This document shows, piece after piece, positions 9,679 through 18,317 of a stretch of 64,000 nt of DNA. Every line of letters begins with the position of its first letter. Position 1 is the first letter of the stretch. The DNA is taken from NCBI GenBank assembly GCA_023398955.1, contig JAEWRL010000163.1, positions 16,424 to 80,423 on the forward strand. Direction: 5' to 3'. Under the pieces are notes generated by a model. That model searched no databases, was not told where the DNA came from, and worked only from the letters and a program-made list of their open reading frames with translations. A program made the translations under genes and the position numbers. The stretch comes from Pseudomonadota bacterium (GTDB lineage Bacteria > Myxococcota_A > Polyangia > Polyangiales > Polyangiaceae).

Positions 9679-9783
9679 GGAAGGGCTTCGTGAACAAGCC
9701 ACGCATGCCCACTCGTGGCAAGACGATTCTCCGGCCGAACACTCAATGGAACGGGATACACACCGGCCCGCGGAACAACGCGC

Positions 9784-10383
9784 CTACGGCGAGCGTTGCA
9801 TGTCGATGCGCTTGAGGGCGTCCAGCTCCCTCCTGAGGGACTGAAGCTCGTCCAGGCGCCGCTGCGCGTCCTGCTTCACCTCGTCGAGTTTCCGACGCGT
9901 CCGTGCACATTCGTCCCGCAGCTTACCCTCGTCCACTCGCTGCTGCTCACGGAGTTCCTGAGTATCGGCGAGCGCACGTTCCGTCGCCTCCAGGCGCCGC
10001 CGCAGGTCCGCGAGCTCTGCCTCGCGTACGAGCAGGGCGTGATCGCGCACCACTCGTGCGTCCAGGAGCTGCAGCAGCACGCCCGCGAGCTCGCGGGACG
10101 AGCTGTCCGGATCCCGGCGAAGGCGACCAAGGCTGGAACGCGCCGCCCTGATGTCCGGGGGCTCTTGTCCCAGGGCACCGAGGGCCTGCGCGAGCGCTGT
10201 CCGGTCGCTCCCGCTGGGGGGAGGGTTCTGGTCTGGGAGTGGCCTCCTGCGCGACGCCTCACTCGATACAGCACAGCCCGATGCGAGCCCTACAGCAAGA
10301 ACGGATGCCACGAGCCACCCGGAAGGCCAAAGACCGCGCGCGAAGCTCTCTGACCAACGTACACCCTCACTGTCGCTTCCCAC
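9784..10383 (-). CDS. coiled-coil lipoprotein beside a two-component pair (QseG-like position)
   Basis: A 199-residue predicted outer-membrane or inner-membrane lipoprotein. The signal peptide ends with the lipobox LASGC (Cys37). The C-terminal half (about 100-195) is a long charged helix rich in LRRRLEATE and LDELQSLRREL patterns, predicted coiled coil. A GTG start at 10383 is chosen because GGAGG lies six bases upstream, inside the spacer after the kinase stop; an alternative TTG at 10404 overlaps that stop. Position directly after a histidine kinase and sigma-54 regulator resembles QseG of the GlrK-QseG-GlrR system, where the lipoprotein binds the kinase in the periplasm. No direct sequence similarity to QseG is claimed; the role is by context. 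Confidence 0.72.
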   Translation of the reverse strand: MGSDSEGVRWSESFARGLWPSGWLVASVLAVGLASGCAVSSEASRRRPLPDQNPPPSGSDRTALAQALGALGQEPPDIRAARSSLGRLRRDPDSSSRELAGVLLQLLDARVVRDHALLVREAELADLRRRLEATERALADTQELREQQRVDEGKLRDECARTRRKLDEVKQDAQRRLDELQSLRRELDALKRIDMQRSP

Positions 10384-10400
10384 GCTTCCTCCGGTCGTCC

Positions 10401-11828
10401 TCAACCCGAGCCTCCGACTGCCAACGCACCATCCCCTCGAACGACCGGAAAAGTAGCCAGAAAGGCGGCTCCACCGAGCACGCTGTCACCAACGCCGATA
10501 CGCCCGCCGTGGGCGGTCACAATCTGGCGGCAAATGGCGAGCCCCAAGCCGACACCCCGATGCTTCTTCTCTCCTTGGACGAACTTCTCGAAAATGCGTG
10601 AGCGGTCTCCTGGTGCCACCCCTTCGCCCTCGTCCTCGACCCGCATCAGCACGTAGGGTTTCGGGACCGCCTCCTTGACCGGCTCGGGGAGCTCGGAGCC
10701 GGCACAAACCGTCACGCCCACGTGAACGGTGCCGCCGACGGGGCTATGCGCCACGGCGTTGTCCACCAGGTTCTGCACCACCTGCTGGAAGCGGCGTCCG
10801 TCACAGAACACCACGGCGGCGCCCGTTCCGAAGCCGACGTCGAGACACACGTCCTTGTCAGCCGCGATGGGCGCGAGCTGCTCGGTCACATCGCGGGTCA
10901 GCTGCACGACATCGACTGCCTTGCGATCCAGCCCCATGTTCGCCTCCACCGTCGAAAGATCCAAGAGGTCGCTGATCATTGCCGTGAGGCGCTCCGCGGC
11001 CCCCGCGTGCAGCTCGAGCATGCGACGCTGGCTCGCATTGATGGGTCCGGGGATCTCGTCGAGCAGCAAGCGATTCGTCTCTACCATGGCGACCAAAGGC
11101 GTCCGAAGCTCGTGAGAGACGCGAGACACGAGCTCCGCCTTGAGGCGCTCCAGGGCACCCAGGGCGTCAACCATCTGGTTGAAGGCGCGGGTGACCTCGC
11201 CGAGCTCGTCTCGGGCCAGGGGCACGGCACGAAAGCCGAAATCGCCCCGAGCCACGGCCCGCGTGCCGCTGAGCAGCTGCTGCAGCGGCCGCTGCACTGT
11301 GCGTGCCAGGATTAACAGGACCACCACGCTCAGGCCCACCGCGCTCGTCCCGACGGCCACGGCGACACGAGCCGTCTGACGGCTCCGCTCCTCCGCCCAG
11401 CGAACGTGCTCGTCGAGAGCAGCACGGTTTGCGTCGAGCAGGGCGTCGACGGCGGCACGCGCTCGCTGCGGGGGAGCACCCGGCTCCCGCCGCGCCGCGA
11501 CGAGCGCCGCGCTCGCGAGCTCCTCCTCTCGCGTCAACTCGAGGACACGAAGCTCACGAATCCAGCCATCGAGACGGGCCTCGGTTTCTCGCAGACGCTG
11601 CAAGTAGCCCGCATCTCCGGTAACTTCTAGCTTGCTCCGGTACTCGTCGGCCAGCTCCAGCCCCCGCAGGACTCTCAGCGCAAGCTGAGCGGCACGATGC
11701 TGACTCTTGGAGACCGTTGCGTTGCCGCGAGCGAGGGCCTCCACCTGAAACACGGTGTACGTGAGGCCCACGACAAGGGGTAGCGCGGCCAGGATGCCAC
11801 CGAGCGCGAGCCGTGTCCCCACCCTCAC
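10401..11828 (-). CDS. HAMP-type sensor histidine kinase (GlrK-like)
   Basis: A 475-residue membrane kinase. One membrane segment at about 6-27 and another at about 154-176 enclose a periplasmic helical sensor of about 125 residues. A HAMP domain (about 177-230, ARGDFGFRAVPLARDELGE) leads to HisKA with SHELRTPLVAMVE (His239) and HATPase with NLVDNAVAHSP, EDEGEGV and GVGLGLAIC. The size, helical periplasmic region and HPK1 family match GlrK/QseE. The GTG start overlaps the stop of the upstream regulator gene (GTGA), showing translational coupling. The downstream lipoprotein gene begins 17 bases after its stop. The stimulus is unknown; an envelope signal is inferred from the periplasmic domain and lipoprotein neighbour. 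Confidence 0.87.
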   Translation of the reverse strand: MRVGTRLALGGILAALPLVVGLTYTVFQVEALARGNATVSKSQHRAAQLALRVLRGLELADEYRSKLEVTGDAGYLQRLRETEARLDGWIRELRVLELTREEELASAALVAARREPGAPPQRARAAVDALLDANRAALDEHVRWAEERSRQTARVAVAVGTSAVGLSVVVLLILARTVQRPLQQLLSGTRAVARGDFGFRAVPLARDELGEVTRAFNQMVDALGALERLKAELVSRVSHELRTPLVAMVETNRLLLDEIPGPINASQRRMLELHAGAAERLTAMISDLLDLSTVEANMGLDRKAVDVVQLTRDVTEQLAPIAADKDVCLDVGFGTGAAVVFCDGRRFQQVVQNLVDNAVAHSPVGGTVHVGVTVCAGSELPEPVKEAVPKPYVLMRVEDEGEGVAPGDRSRIFEKFVQGEKKHRGVGLGLAICRQIVTAHGGRIGVGDSVLGGAAFLATFPVVRGDGALAVGGSG

Positions 11829-13195
11829 GAGCGACCGCTCCAGGACTCGAAGCTCTTCACCTTGTTGCGAATCGTCTTCACGTCGAGTCCCAGGCGCCGC
11901 GCAGCCTCTGCCTTGTTGTTCCCCGTCCTCTTGAGGGTCTCGATGATCAGTATGCGTTCCGCATCCGCAGCGGTGACCCCTGCGGGAATCGTAATGCCGT
12001 CCGTCGCCGCACGTTCTCGGCTGCCAGCCGCGTAGGCGTGGATATGCTCCGCATCGATGGGACGCCCCTGTGCTACCAACAGGGCGCGCTCCAGGAGGTT
12101 CCGCAGCTCCCGCACGTTGCCAGGGTATTCGAGGGCCCCGAGCTTCGCCGCGGCACTGGCAGTGAGGTCAGGACAGGAACACTCGTGGCGTTCGGCCAGC
12201 CCCGCCAGGAGGTGCCGCGCCAGGGGGAGCACGTCCATTCGCCGCTCGCGCAGAGGCGGGATCTCGATGCGGAAGACACACAACCGATGGTAGAGGTCTG
12301 GCCGCATCAGCCCCTCCTTCAATGCCATGGCGAGGTCGCGATTGCTCGCCGTGATCAAGCGGACGTCGCAGGCGCGTTCGGTTCCGCTGCCTAGACGGCG
12401 AACACGACCATCCTCTAGCACCCGGAGCAGCTTCGGCTGCAAGCCAAGCGGCATCTCAGTGATCTCGTCGAGGAAGAGGGTGCCCGCGTGCGCCTGCTCG
12501 AAGAGCCCTGAGCGCGCCTGGTCCGCACCCGTGAACGCGCCTCGCGCGTGGCCAAAGAGCTCACCCTCCACCAAGGCTGCCGGAATTGCCGCCGCGTTGA
12601 CCGCCACGAAGGGACGCTCGGCACGCTTGCTGAGGCGGTGGATGGCGCGCGCCACCAGCTCTTTGCCAGTACCGCTCTCGCCCACGATCATGACCGCCGT
12701 CGCCGATGGGCCTACTGTGGCAATCTGCCGTCGCACTTCGACCATGGCTGGAGAGTCTCCGACCAGCAACTCGAGCTCGGGCGGCACGGGCTCGGAGCGT
12801 GCCCCGGAACCAGAGAGGGTGCCCTCGTGTCGCTCGACAAGGCCCTGGAGTGCCCCATAGTCGAGGGGCTTCGTCAGGTATTCGGCCGCGCCACCCTTCA
12901 TCGCTTCCACCGCGGTCCCGATGGTCCCGTAGGCGGTGATCACCACAAAGAGTCGATTCGGTCGGGCGTGGCTGCGTAGCAGGTCGAGCCCCGTTCCATC
13001 GGGGAGAACGAGGTCGGTGATGACGACGTCTGGGGCGCAGCTGGCAATGCGCTCATTGGCCTCGCCCGCCGATTTCGCGGTCTCCACGGGGTAGCCCCAG
13101 CGCTCCAAGCGAGCCTGGAGCACCTCGCGCATCGCGGCCTCGTCGTCCACGACGAGCACGCGACACCGCCTTTCGATCATGGAATCGCCCGACAT
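11825..13195 (-). CDS. sigma-54-dependent response regulator (NtrC/GlrR family)
   Basis: A 456-residue regulator of RpoN promoters. The receiver (about 12-125) has DDE at 17-19, the phosphoacceptor Asp61 in VVITDLVLPDG and Lys109 in TKPL. The AAA+ domain has Walker A GESGTGKE (172-179), the sigma-54-contacting loop GAFTGA (219-224) and Walker B TLFLDE (239-244). A Fis-type helix-turn-helix ends the protein (about 415-450, NNKAEAARRLGLDVKTIRNK). It is the first gene of the minus-strand block regulator-kinase-lipoprotein; its stop overlaps the kinase start. In enterobacteria the order is glrK-qseG-glrR, so the set is the same but rearranged. No sigma-54 promoter was found by eye in the 239-base upstream gap. 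Confidence 0.93.
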   Translation of the reverse strand: MSGDSMIERRCRVLVVDDEAAMREVLQARLERWGYPVETAKSAGEANERIASCAPDVVITDLVLPDGTGLDLLRSHARPNRLFVVITAYGTIGTAVEAMKGGAAEYLTKPLDYGALQGLVERHEGTLSGSGARSEPVPPELELLVGDSPAMVEVRRQIATVGPSATAVMIVGESGTGKELVARAIHRLSKRAERPFVAVNAAAIPAALVEGELFGHARGAFTGADQARSGLFEQAHAGTLFLDEITEMPLGLQPKLLRVLEDGRVRRLGSGTERACDVRLITASNRDLAMALKEGLMRPDLYHRLCVFRIEIPPLRERRMDVLPLARHLLAGLAERHECSCPDLTASAAAKLGALEYPGNVRELRNLLERALLVAQGRPIDAEHIHAYAAGSRERAATDGITIPAGVTAADAERILIIETLKRTGNNKAEAARRLGLDVKTIRNKVKSFESWSGRS

Positions 13196-13434
13196 TCTAT
13201 TCTCAGCCCCGGCTTCATAGCGCTAGTAGCCCGGAAGGCACCGGGGAAAGTTTCCTCGACGTCCGCTAAGCCTTCGAATTCACAGTGATTCTGAGGAAAC
13301 AATGGCGCGTGGGCGCCAGGCGCCCAGGTGTGGAGGCAGCCGTTTTTTTCCTCGTAGCCCGACGCCACCACAATCTAACCGATTGAAATCGTTCAATTGT
13401 GCTCTCGGCACGACCCGTGCTCAGGGTGCGGCCC

Positions 13435-14940
13435 ATGCAAAGGAACTTAGGAGCTGCACCTACCCGAACCCAGCCACGGCGAGATTCAGGCGCGCTGGAG
13501 CAGAGCGCCCCGACGTGCCCCGAGGCGCGCGGCGAGTCGTCACAGGGGGGACGGCGGGCCGCGCTGCTGATCGCGCTCGCTGCTCTGGTGGCGGCCGCGA
13601 CCGCGGGGACCCTCCTTCTCGGTAATACCAGCCTCGGATCCGCTGACTGGACCTGGCTACGCGTCGGCATGGTGACCCTTTTCGCGCTTTCGGCGCTCGC
13701 CCTCGGCTGGCGGCTGTGGCTCGTGGGGCGCTATCGACCCGTGCCGCCGCCGCCGCTCTCCGCACTGCCCCTCACGACGGTCATCGTGCCCGCCTACAAC
13801 GAAGGGCGGAGCGTCTACGACGCCCTGGATTCGCTGAACGCGAGCGATTACCCACGCCACCAGCTACAGATCGTGGCTATCGACGATGGCAGTCGCGACG
13901 ATACTTGGACCTGGCTCATGCGAGCGCGCCGTGACTTCGGGGTCGAGGTGGTGCGCTTCTCGGAGAACCGTGGCAAACGCCATGCTCTTTATGAAGGAAT
14001 GCGGCGCGCCCGCGGCGAGTTCGTCGTGACCGTGGACGGGGACTCGGCAGTGCGCCCTGACACCCTGCGGCATCTGGTGGCCCCCCTGATTGCCAATACT
14101 GACGTCGGCGCCGTAGCCGGCACTGTGCGTGTCCTGAATCGCACCGCGCTCATCGGCCGGATGCTGGACGTCAGTTTCACATACGCCTTCCAGTTCATCC
14201 GCGCGAGTGAGAGCATGCTCGGCGCGGTCGTCTGCTGCCCCGGAGCCCTCTCCGCGTACCGCCGCAGTATTCTGGATCGCGTCAAGGATCGCTGGCTCAA
14301 CCAAACGCTCTTTGGGGTACCCGCCAACATTGGCGAGGACCGCGCCCTCACCAACCACACGCTACGCCTCGGCTACCGCGTGGTGCTGCAGTCGACCGCT
14401 CTCGTATACACGGACGTTCCGACGAGCTTCGGTAAGCTCTGGAGGATGCTGCTCCGCTGGGCAAGGAGCAACGTGCGCGAAACCGTCGTGCTCGGCAGCT
14501 TCATCTTTCGACGCTTCCGCCCAGGGCCGACCCTCGGTATCCGTGTGCTCTTCCTGCAACACGCCGCCTCGATGCTCGCGGCGGGCCTGAGCTTCGCGCC
14601 CTCCGTAGTCGTGCTGGCACTCGCGCCCCAGCTCGTGCTGTGGCTGGCGTTGGGCGCGCTCGCGATGGCCGCCATTCCGTGCACCACCTACGCCGTCTAC
14701 CGCAATCACCCGGCGCGCTGCTTCTGGGGTCTCGCCTACGGCCTCACCTCTGCCTTTGCTCTGGCTTGGATTACGCCTCTGGCGCTGTTGACACCCCACG
14801 TCACGGGCTGGCTGACCCGCGGGCAGCTGCAGCCTGCACGCGCACGGGCCGCGCGCCGTTCGACGGCGCTCGGTGCCTCGGAGTCGTTCAGAGCTCGGAC
14901 CTACGGCACCGCGACAGTCAGGCTCCGATCCCCGAGCTAG
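13435..14940 (+). CDS. family 2 processive glycosyltransferase, membrane-bound
   Basis: A 501-residue inner-membrane polysaccharide synthase. Membrane segments at about 43-60 and 77-97 precede the GT2 domain: TVIVPAYNEGRSVYD, AIDDGSRDDTW, the metal site DGDSAV (201-203) and the base motif GEDRAL (300-302). A LRWARSNVRE sequence (about 341-349) stands where hyaluronan, chitin and PNAG synthases have Q/RxxRW, which points to a processive enzyme. At least three further hydrophobic segments follow (about 370-470). The ATG at 13435 is preferred; a GTG at 13399 adds twelve residues. The product cannot be told from the sequence; poly-N-acetylglucosamine-like or hyaluronan-like polymers are possible. 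It diverges from the regulator gene. Confidence 0.88.
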   Translation: MQRNLGAAPTRTQPRRDSGALEQSAPTCPEARGESSQGGRRAALLIALAALVAAATAGTLLLGNTSLGSADWTWLRVGMVTLFALSALALGWRLWLVGRYRPVPPPPLSALPLTTVIVPAYNEGRSVYDALDSLNASDYPRHQLQIVAIDDGSRDDTWTWLMRARRDFGVEVVRFSENRGKRHALYEGMRRARGEFVVTVDGDSAVRPDTLRHLVAPLIANTDVGAVAGTVRVLNRTALIGRMLDVSFTYAFQFIRASESMLGAVVCCPGALSAYRRSILDRVKDRWLNQTLFGVPANIGEDRALTNHTLRLGYRVVLQSTALVYTDVPTSFGKLWRMLLRWARSNVRETVVLGSFIFRRFRPGPTLGIRVLFLQHAASMLAAGLSFAPSVVVLALAPQLVLWLALGALAMAAIPCTTYAVYRNHPARCFWGLAYGLTSAFALAWITPLALLTPHVTGWLTRGQLQPARARAARRSTALGASESFRARTYGTATVRLRSPS

Positions 14941-15126
14941 GAGGGGCTTCGAAGCCGAACCCGGGGCTCGGGCTCGAACCCCTCCTTTGAAGACACTGCC
15001 AAGCAGCAGCATACGGGCGCGATCGAAAGGCATCCGAAGGAATCCCGACACCTGATCGGCGCCAACCGAATACCCGGTCTCGCCCCGCGGATCGCCCCAA
15101 AGGCGCTCGGCCGCTACGCTTCGGGG

Positions 15127-16674
15127 ATGCGGCGACAGGCCCTGCAGGAGAGTCCGACGCACACGGAACGAGCCCATCCCGAAACCGTCCGTCGGCGCCC
15201 GCACCGTTGGCACCAGCTCGGGCTCGTCGCACTCCTTGCCGCCTCCTGCGTGAAGAACCCGGTCACGGGGGCTCGAGAGCTGTCACTCCTCAGCCCCGAG
15301 CAAGAGAAGCGTATTGGCCAAGAGGCGGCTGCCGAGGTGGAGAACTTCGTCGGACTGACGGATGATCCCGCTTTGCGTTCGTACATCCGGCAAGTGGGGG
15401 TGAGCCTGGTCCAACACTCGCCGCGCCAGGGCGTCGACTATCGCTTCGACGTCATCGACATGGCGGTGCCCAACGCCTTCGCGTTGCCCGACGGCCATCT
15501 TTACGTCTCTCGAGGCATGCTGGCCCTCACGAACGCAGAAGCCGAGCTCGCAGCGATACTCGCCCACGAGATCGGCCATGTCGCGGCCCGCCACGCAGCA
15601 CAACGCTATTCACGCGCCGCTCCCGTTGGGATTCTCGCTGGATTGACCTCAGCCGTGGTTGGGGTGGTGAGCGCACGGGCGGCCAACGCGGTGACCGACT
15701 TTGGCGGCGGCCTGAATTCCGTGATGCTGGCGCCCTATGGAAGGGAGCAAGAGCGCGAGGCGGACAAGGTCGGTCAGGATATCGCGTTCGCGAGCGGCAG
15801 GGACCCCGGCGCGCTGTCCTCCGCGCTGCGCAACGTCGGGCGCTTCGAGGAGCACGTCCTTGGTGCCGGGGGCCAGACATCCTGGCTCGATTCGCACCCT
15901 CGCACCTCCCAGCGCGTCGCCGATACGGACCGCTACGCAAGGTCCTTGGCACTCGCGCGTTCGCCGACCGTAGAGAGGAACCAGGTCGAGCACGTCAGAC
16001 GCCTCGATGGACTCCTGCTTGGCAAGAACGCCAGGCACGGAGTCTTTCGCGGACAGCGCTTTGTGCATCCTGAGCTCGGCATCACGGTGCGCTTTCCCCC
16101 GGGCTGGCGCACGGAATCGACCAAGCCGATGGCGGGGGCCCTCGCGCCTCAGGACGACGCCTTCTTCATGATGGGCGTGCTCGGCAAGGGCGAGGATCCT
16201 CTGCACGCCGCCGGCGATTTTGCGCGCGATGCCGAGCTCACCTATAGCCAACGACCCGTGGCACGGTCCATTGGTGCGCTACCCGGCGCACAGGCTCGCG
16301 TGGTGGTCGAGAATCTCGATATTACGCTCGCCTTCGTCGCCTTGGGGGACCGCATCCTGCAACTCCTGGCGGTGACACGGCCAGAGCGGCTCCGAGCCTA
16401 TGCCCCCGTCATCGAGAATTGGTTCGGGAGCCTCGATCACGCCAGCGACCACCTGCTCGCGGGCATCCGAGAGGAGCGGCTGTCGGTGATAGCCGTCGAG
16501 CAGGACGTGCCCTTGGTCCAGCTCCTTGCACGCCAGGCGAGCTCAGCCCCACCGTTGCTCGTCGCCATCCTCAACGGTATGGATTCTCCCACGGCGCGGC
16601 CGCCCCTGCCGGTCATCAAGCTCCCAATCCTGACAGCTTATCGCAGCCGCGACCGAGCTCGCCGCACGAACTGA
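15127..16674 (+). CDS. M48 family metalloprotease, lipoprotein
   Basis: A 515-residue predicted envelope zinc protease related to BepA/LoiP. The signal sequence ends with the lipobox LAASC (Cys41), followed by NPVTGARELSLLSPEQE, a common start of the mature domain. The zinc site is AHEIGHVAARH (His147, Glu148, His151) with the third ligand Glu211 in QEREADKVG. DSHPRTSQRVAD at about 257-268 is also typical. The region after residue 300 (about 215 residues) is an extra C-terminal module without Zn motifs, often seen in longer deltaproteobacterial members. The ATG at 15127 is used because it gives a complete, if long, signal n-region. Likely role is outer-membrane protein quality control, by family. 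Confidence 0.88.
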   Translation: MRRQALQESPTHTERAHPETVRRRPHRWHQLGLVALLAASCVKNPVTGARELSLLSPEQEKRIGQEAAAEVENFVGLTDDPALRSYIRQVGVSLVQHSPRQGVDYRFDVIDMAVPNAFALPDGHLYVSRGMLALTNAEAELAAILAHEIGHVAARHAAQRYSRAAPVGILAGLTSAVVGVVSARAANAVTDFGGGLNSVMLAPYGREQEREADKVGQDIAFASGRDPGALSSALRNVGRFEEHVLGAGGQTSWLDSHPRTSQRVADTDRYARSLALARSPTVERNQVEHVRRLDGLLLGKNARHGVFRGQRFVHPELGITVRFPPGWRTESTKPMAGALAPQDDAFFMMGVLGKGEDPLHAAGDFARDAELTYSQRPVARSIGALPGAQARVVVENLDITLAFVALGDRILQLLAVTRPERLRAYAPVIENWFGSLDHASDHLLAGIREERLSVIAVEQDVPLVQLLARQASSAPPLLVAILNGMDSPTARPPLPVIKLPILTAYRSRDRARRTN

Positions 16675-16710
16675 CCCCACCTCCTGGCGCCCAAGCGGCG
16701 CGGCCCGCGC

Positions 16711-18078
16711 CTAACGCGCCCCCTGGGGCCCCACGGTGACCCCACTGAGCTCGATGCCACGAAACGTCAGATCGAGAGCCTGGGGCTCCATCCCCTCTGC
16801 GCGTAGCGGCCCGACCCGAACCTCCTTCATCGCACAACCTTCGATGCAGCAGCGCCAGTCGCCGAGCACGAGGTCTGCTCCGCCGAAGACGTCCACAACA
16901 TGAAGGCGGAGCTCCGAGGGAGGGCGCGAGGCCGCGGGGGAGTAGTGTACCTCGCCGTCGAGTTCGAGCCTGCCGACGGCCGCGCGATCCTCGGTGCCGA
17001 GACGAAGGGTGCCGAGGGAGCCCAGCGCGAGCTCGCTTGGGCCGCCGATTCGTAGTCCAATGGCGATGTCTCGAATGTCCAGCTGACGGAGCGCAACTCT
17101 CGAGCCGTCACGGTGCCGGGCAGCGTCGCCCACCTCCGATGCACCCGAAGGGTCGCCGAGCAACGCCGGATTGACGCGGAACTCCAGCAAACGGCGGAGC
17201 CGGATCAACTTGTCGCGACGCGCCCGGACGTGCTCCTCGCCTTGGAGAGGCCACGTGACGAGGGTCTGGTTGTCGAAGGTGACACCGGGGATCAGGTCGC
17301 GTTCGAAGATCAGCCCTTCGTCATTCACCTCGAAGTCGAGCACAGCGTCTTCCAAGCCGGACAGGGACTTCTCGACCGTCTTGAAATTGACCTCCCCGTG
17401 GTGGATGGGAACACGGAAGCGATGTGTTGCAACCCGCGACTTGATGATCGGTATGCGGATGTCGACGGTCACGTCCAGGTTCAAATCTCCGTCGACATGA
17501 TCGAGGAAGGGGAGCTCCGGAAGCTGGCGAGGACCTCCCGAGGGGCCCGGTGGCTCTCGCTGTGTCAACAGCCTTGCGAGTTCAGGAACGGCACCGTGCA
17601 CCTCTCCAACGGCCACCTGCGGCACGTCCAGCTTCCCGTGCTCGGAGCGAAACCCGGAAGCCAAGACGATTTCGTCGACATGTGCGTTCAGTGCGCCGCT
17701 CTTCACGGAAACCCCCTCTACCCGAGCCGCTCGGCACGACAGCGAAGGCAAGTCCGTCCCGGCAACGCCGAGGGTCACGTGCTCCAGCACGACGCGCTCG
17801 GCTCCGAGGGATGCTCCAGAGAAAGAACCCTCGACTCCGCGAAGCTCGATGTGGCCTAGCTCGACTCGGTAACCGGCACCGTCACCCGGATGCTTGGCAA
17901 GCACGGTGGCGCCGACCTCGAGTGATCCTTTCAGCGTCAGGGGACCGATAATGAGCTCGAGCCCCGCTCCCAAGGGCCGCCCCTGCGCCAGCTCGAGCAA
18001 CAGGGTACCGGCGCCGCCGGGCATGCTGAGCTGAAGCCCGTCCGTCGAAAGGTCCGCGAGAGCAACTCGAAGCGCCAT
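16711..18078 (-). CDS. hypothetical protein, beta-repeat rich
   Basis: A 455-residue protein that I do not recognise. It starts MALRVALADLSTDGLQLSMP and has no signal peptide or membrane segment. Most of it alternates short beta-strand-like stretches ending in glycine (for example GPLTLKGSLEVGATVL, LGHIELRGVEGSFSGA, LGSLGTLRLG), suggesting a repetitive beta structure like the AsmA/TamB or DUF748 type, but no signature of these was found. A more charged middle part (about 245-335) contains VNFKTVEKSLSGLEDAVLDF and RRDKLIRLRRLLEF. Codon third-position GC is high and the frame is long, so it is a real gene. It converges on the protease gene and is followed upstream by a 240-base gap with nothing visible. 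Confidence 0.7.
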   Translation of the reverse strand: MALRVALADLSTDGLQLSMPGGAGTLLLELAQGRPLGAGLELIIGPLTLKGSLEVGATVLAKHPGDGAGYRVELGHIELRGVEGSFSGASLGAERVVLEHVTLGVAGTDLPSLSCRAARVEGVSVKSGALNAHVDEIVLASGFRSEHGKLDVPQVAVGEVHGAVPELARLLTQREPPGPSGGPRQLPELPFLDHVDGDLNLDVTVDIRIPIIKSRVATHRFRVPIHHGEVNFKTVEKSLSGLEDAVLDFEVNDEGLIFERDLIPGVTFDNQTLVTWPLQGEEHVRARRDKLIRLRRLLEFRVNPALLGDPSGASEVGDAARHRDGSRVALRQLDIRDIAIGLRIGGPSELALGSLGTLRLGTEDRAAVGRLELDGEVHYSPAASRPPSELRLHVVDVFGGADLVLGDWRCCIEGCAMKEVRVGPLRAEGMEPQALDLTFRGIELSGVTVGPQGAR

Positions 18079-18317
18079 GAGGACTAGCTAACCACAGCTC
18101 CTCCGCGAGCGCCGCCCTGGAAGGCAGTGACCCTGGGTTCACCGAACGAACAGGCATAGCGAGCAGCCCTCGGCTCGCCAGCCACCGGAGCGCATGCGGC
18201 GCGAGTCCTCGCTCAGGCTCGGAAGAACGACGCGCGACGTCTCGGCTCCCACCTCGGAGAGCTGACGAACGACGCGCGCGTTCCTCTATGGTTAGGATGC
18301 GACCGGCTCGCCGCCTC

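Noticed and set aside
13196..13434. Sigma-54 promoter before the GlrR-like gene
   Set aside because: No GG-N10-GC with the TGGCAC/TTGC context found by eye on the minus strand.
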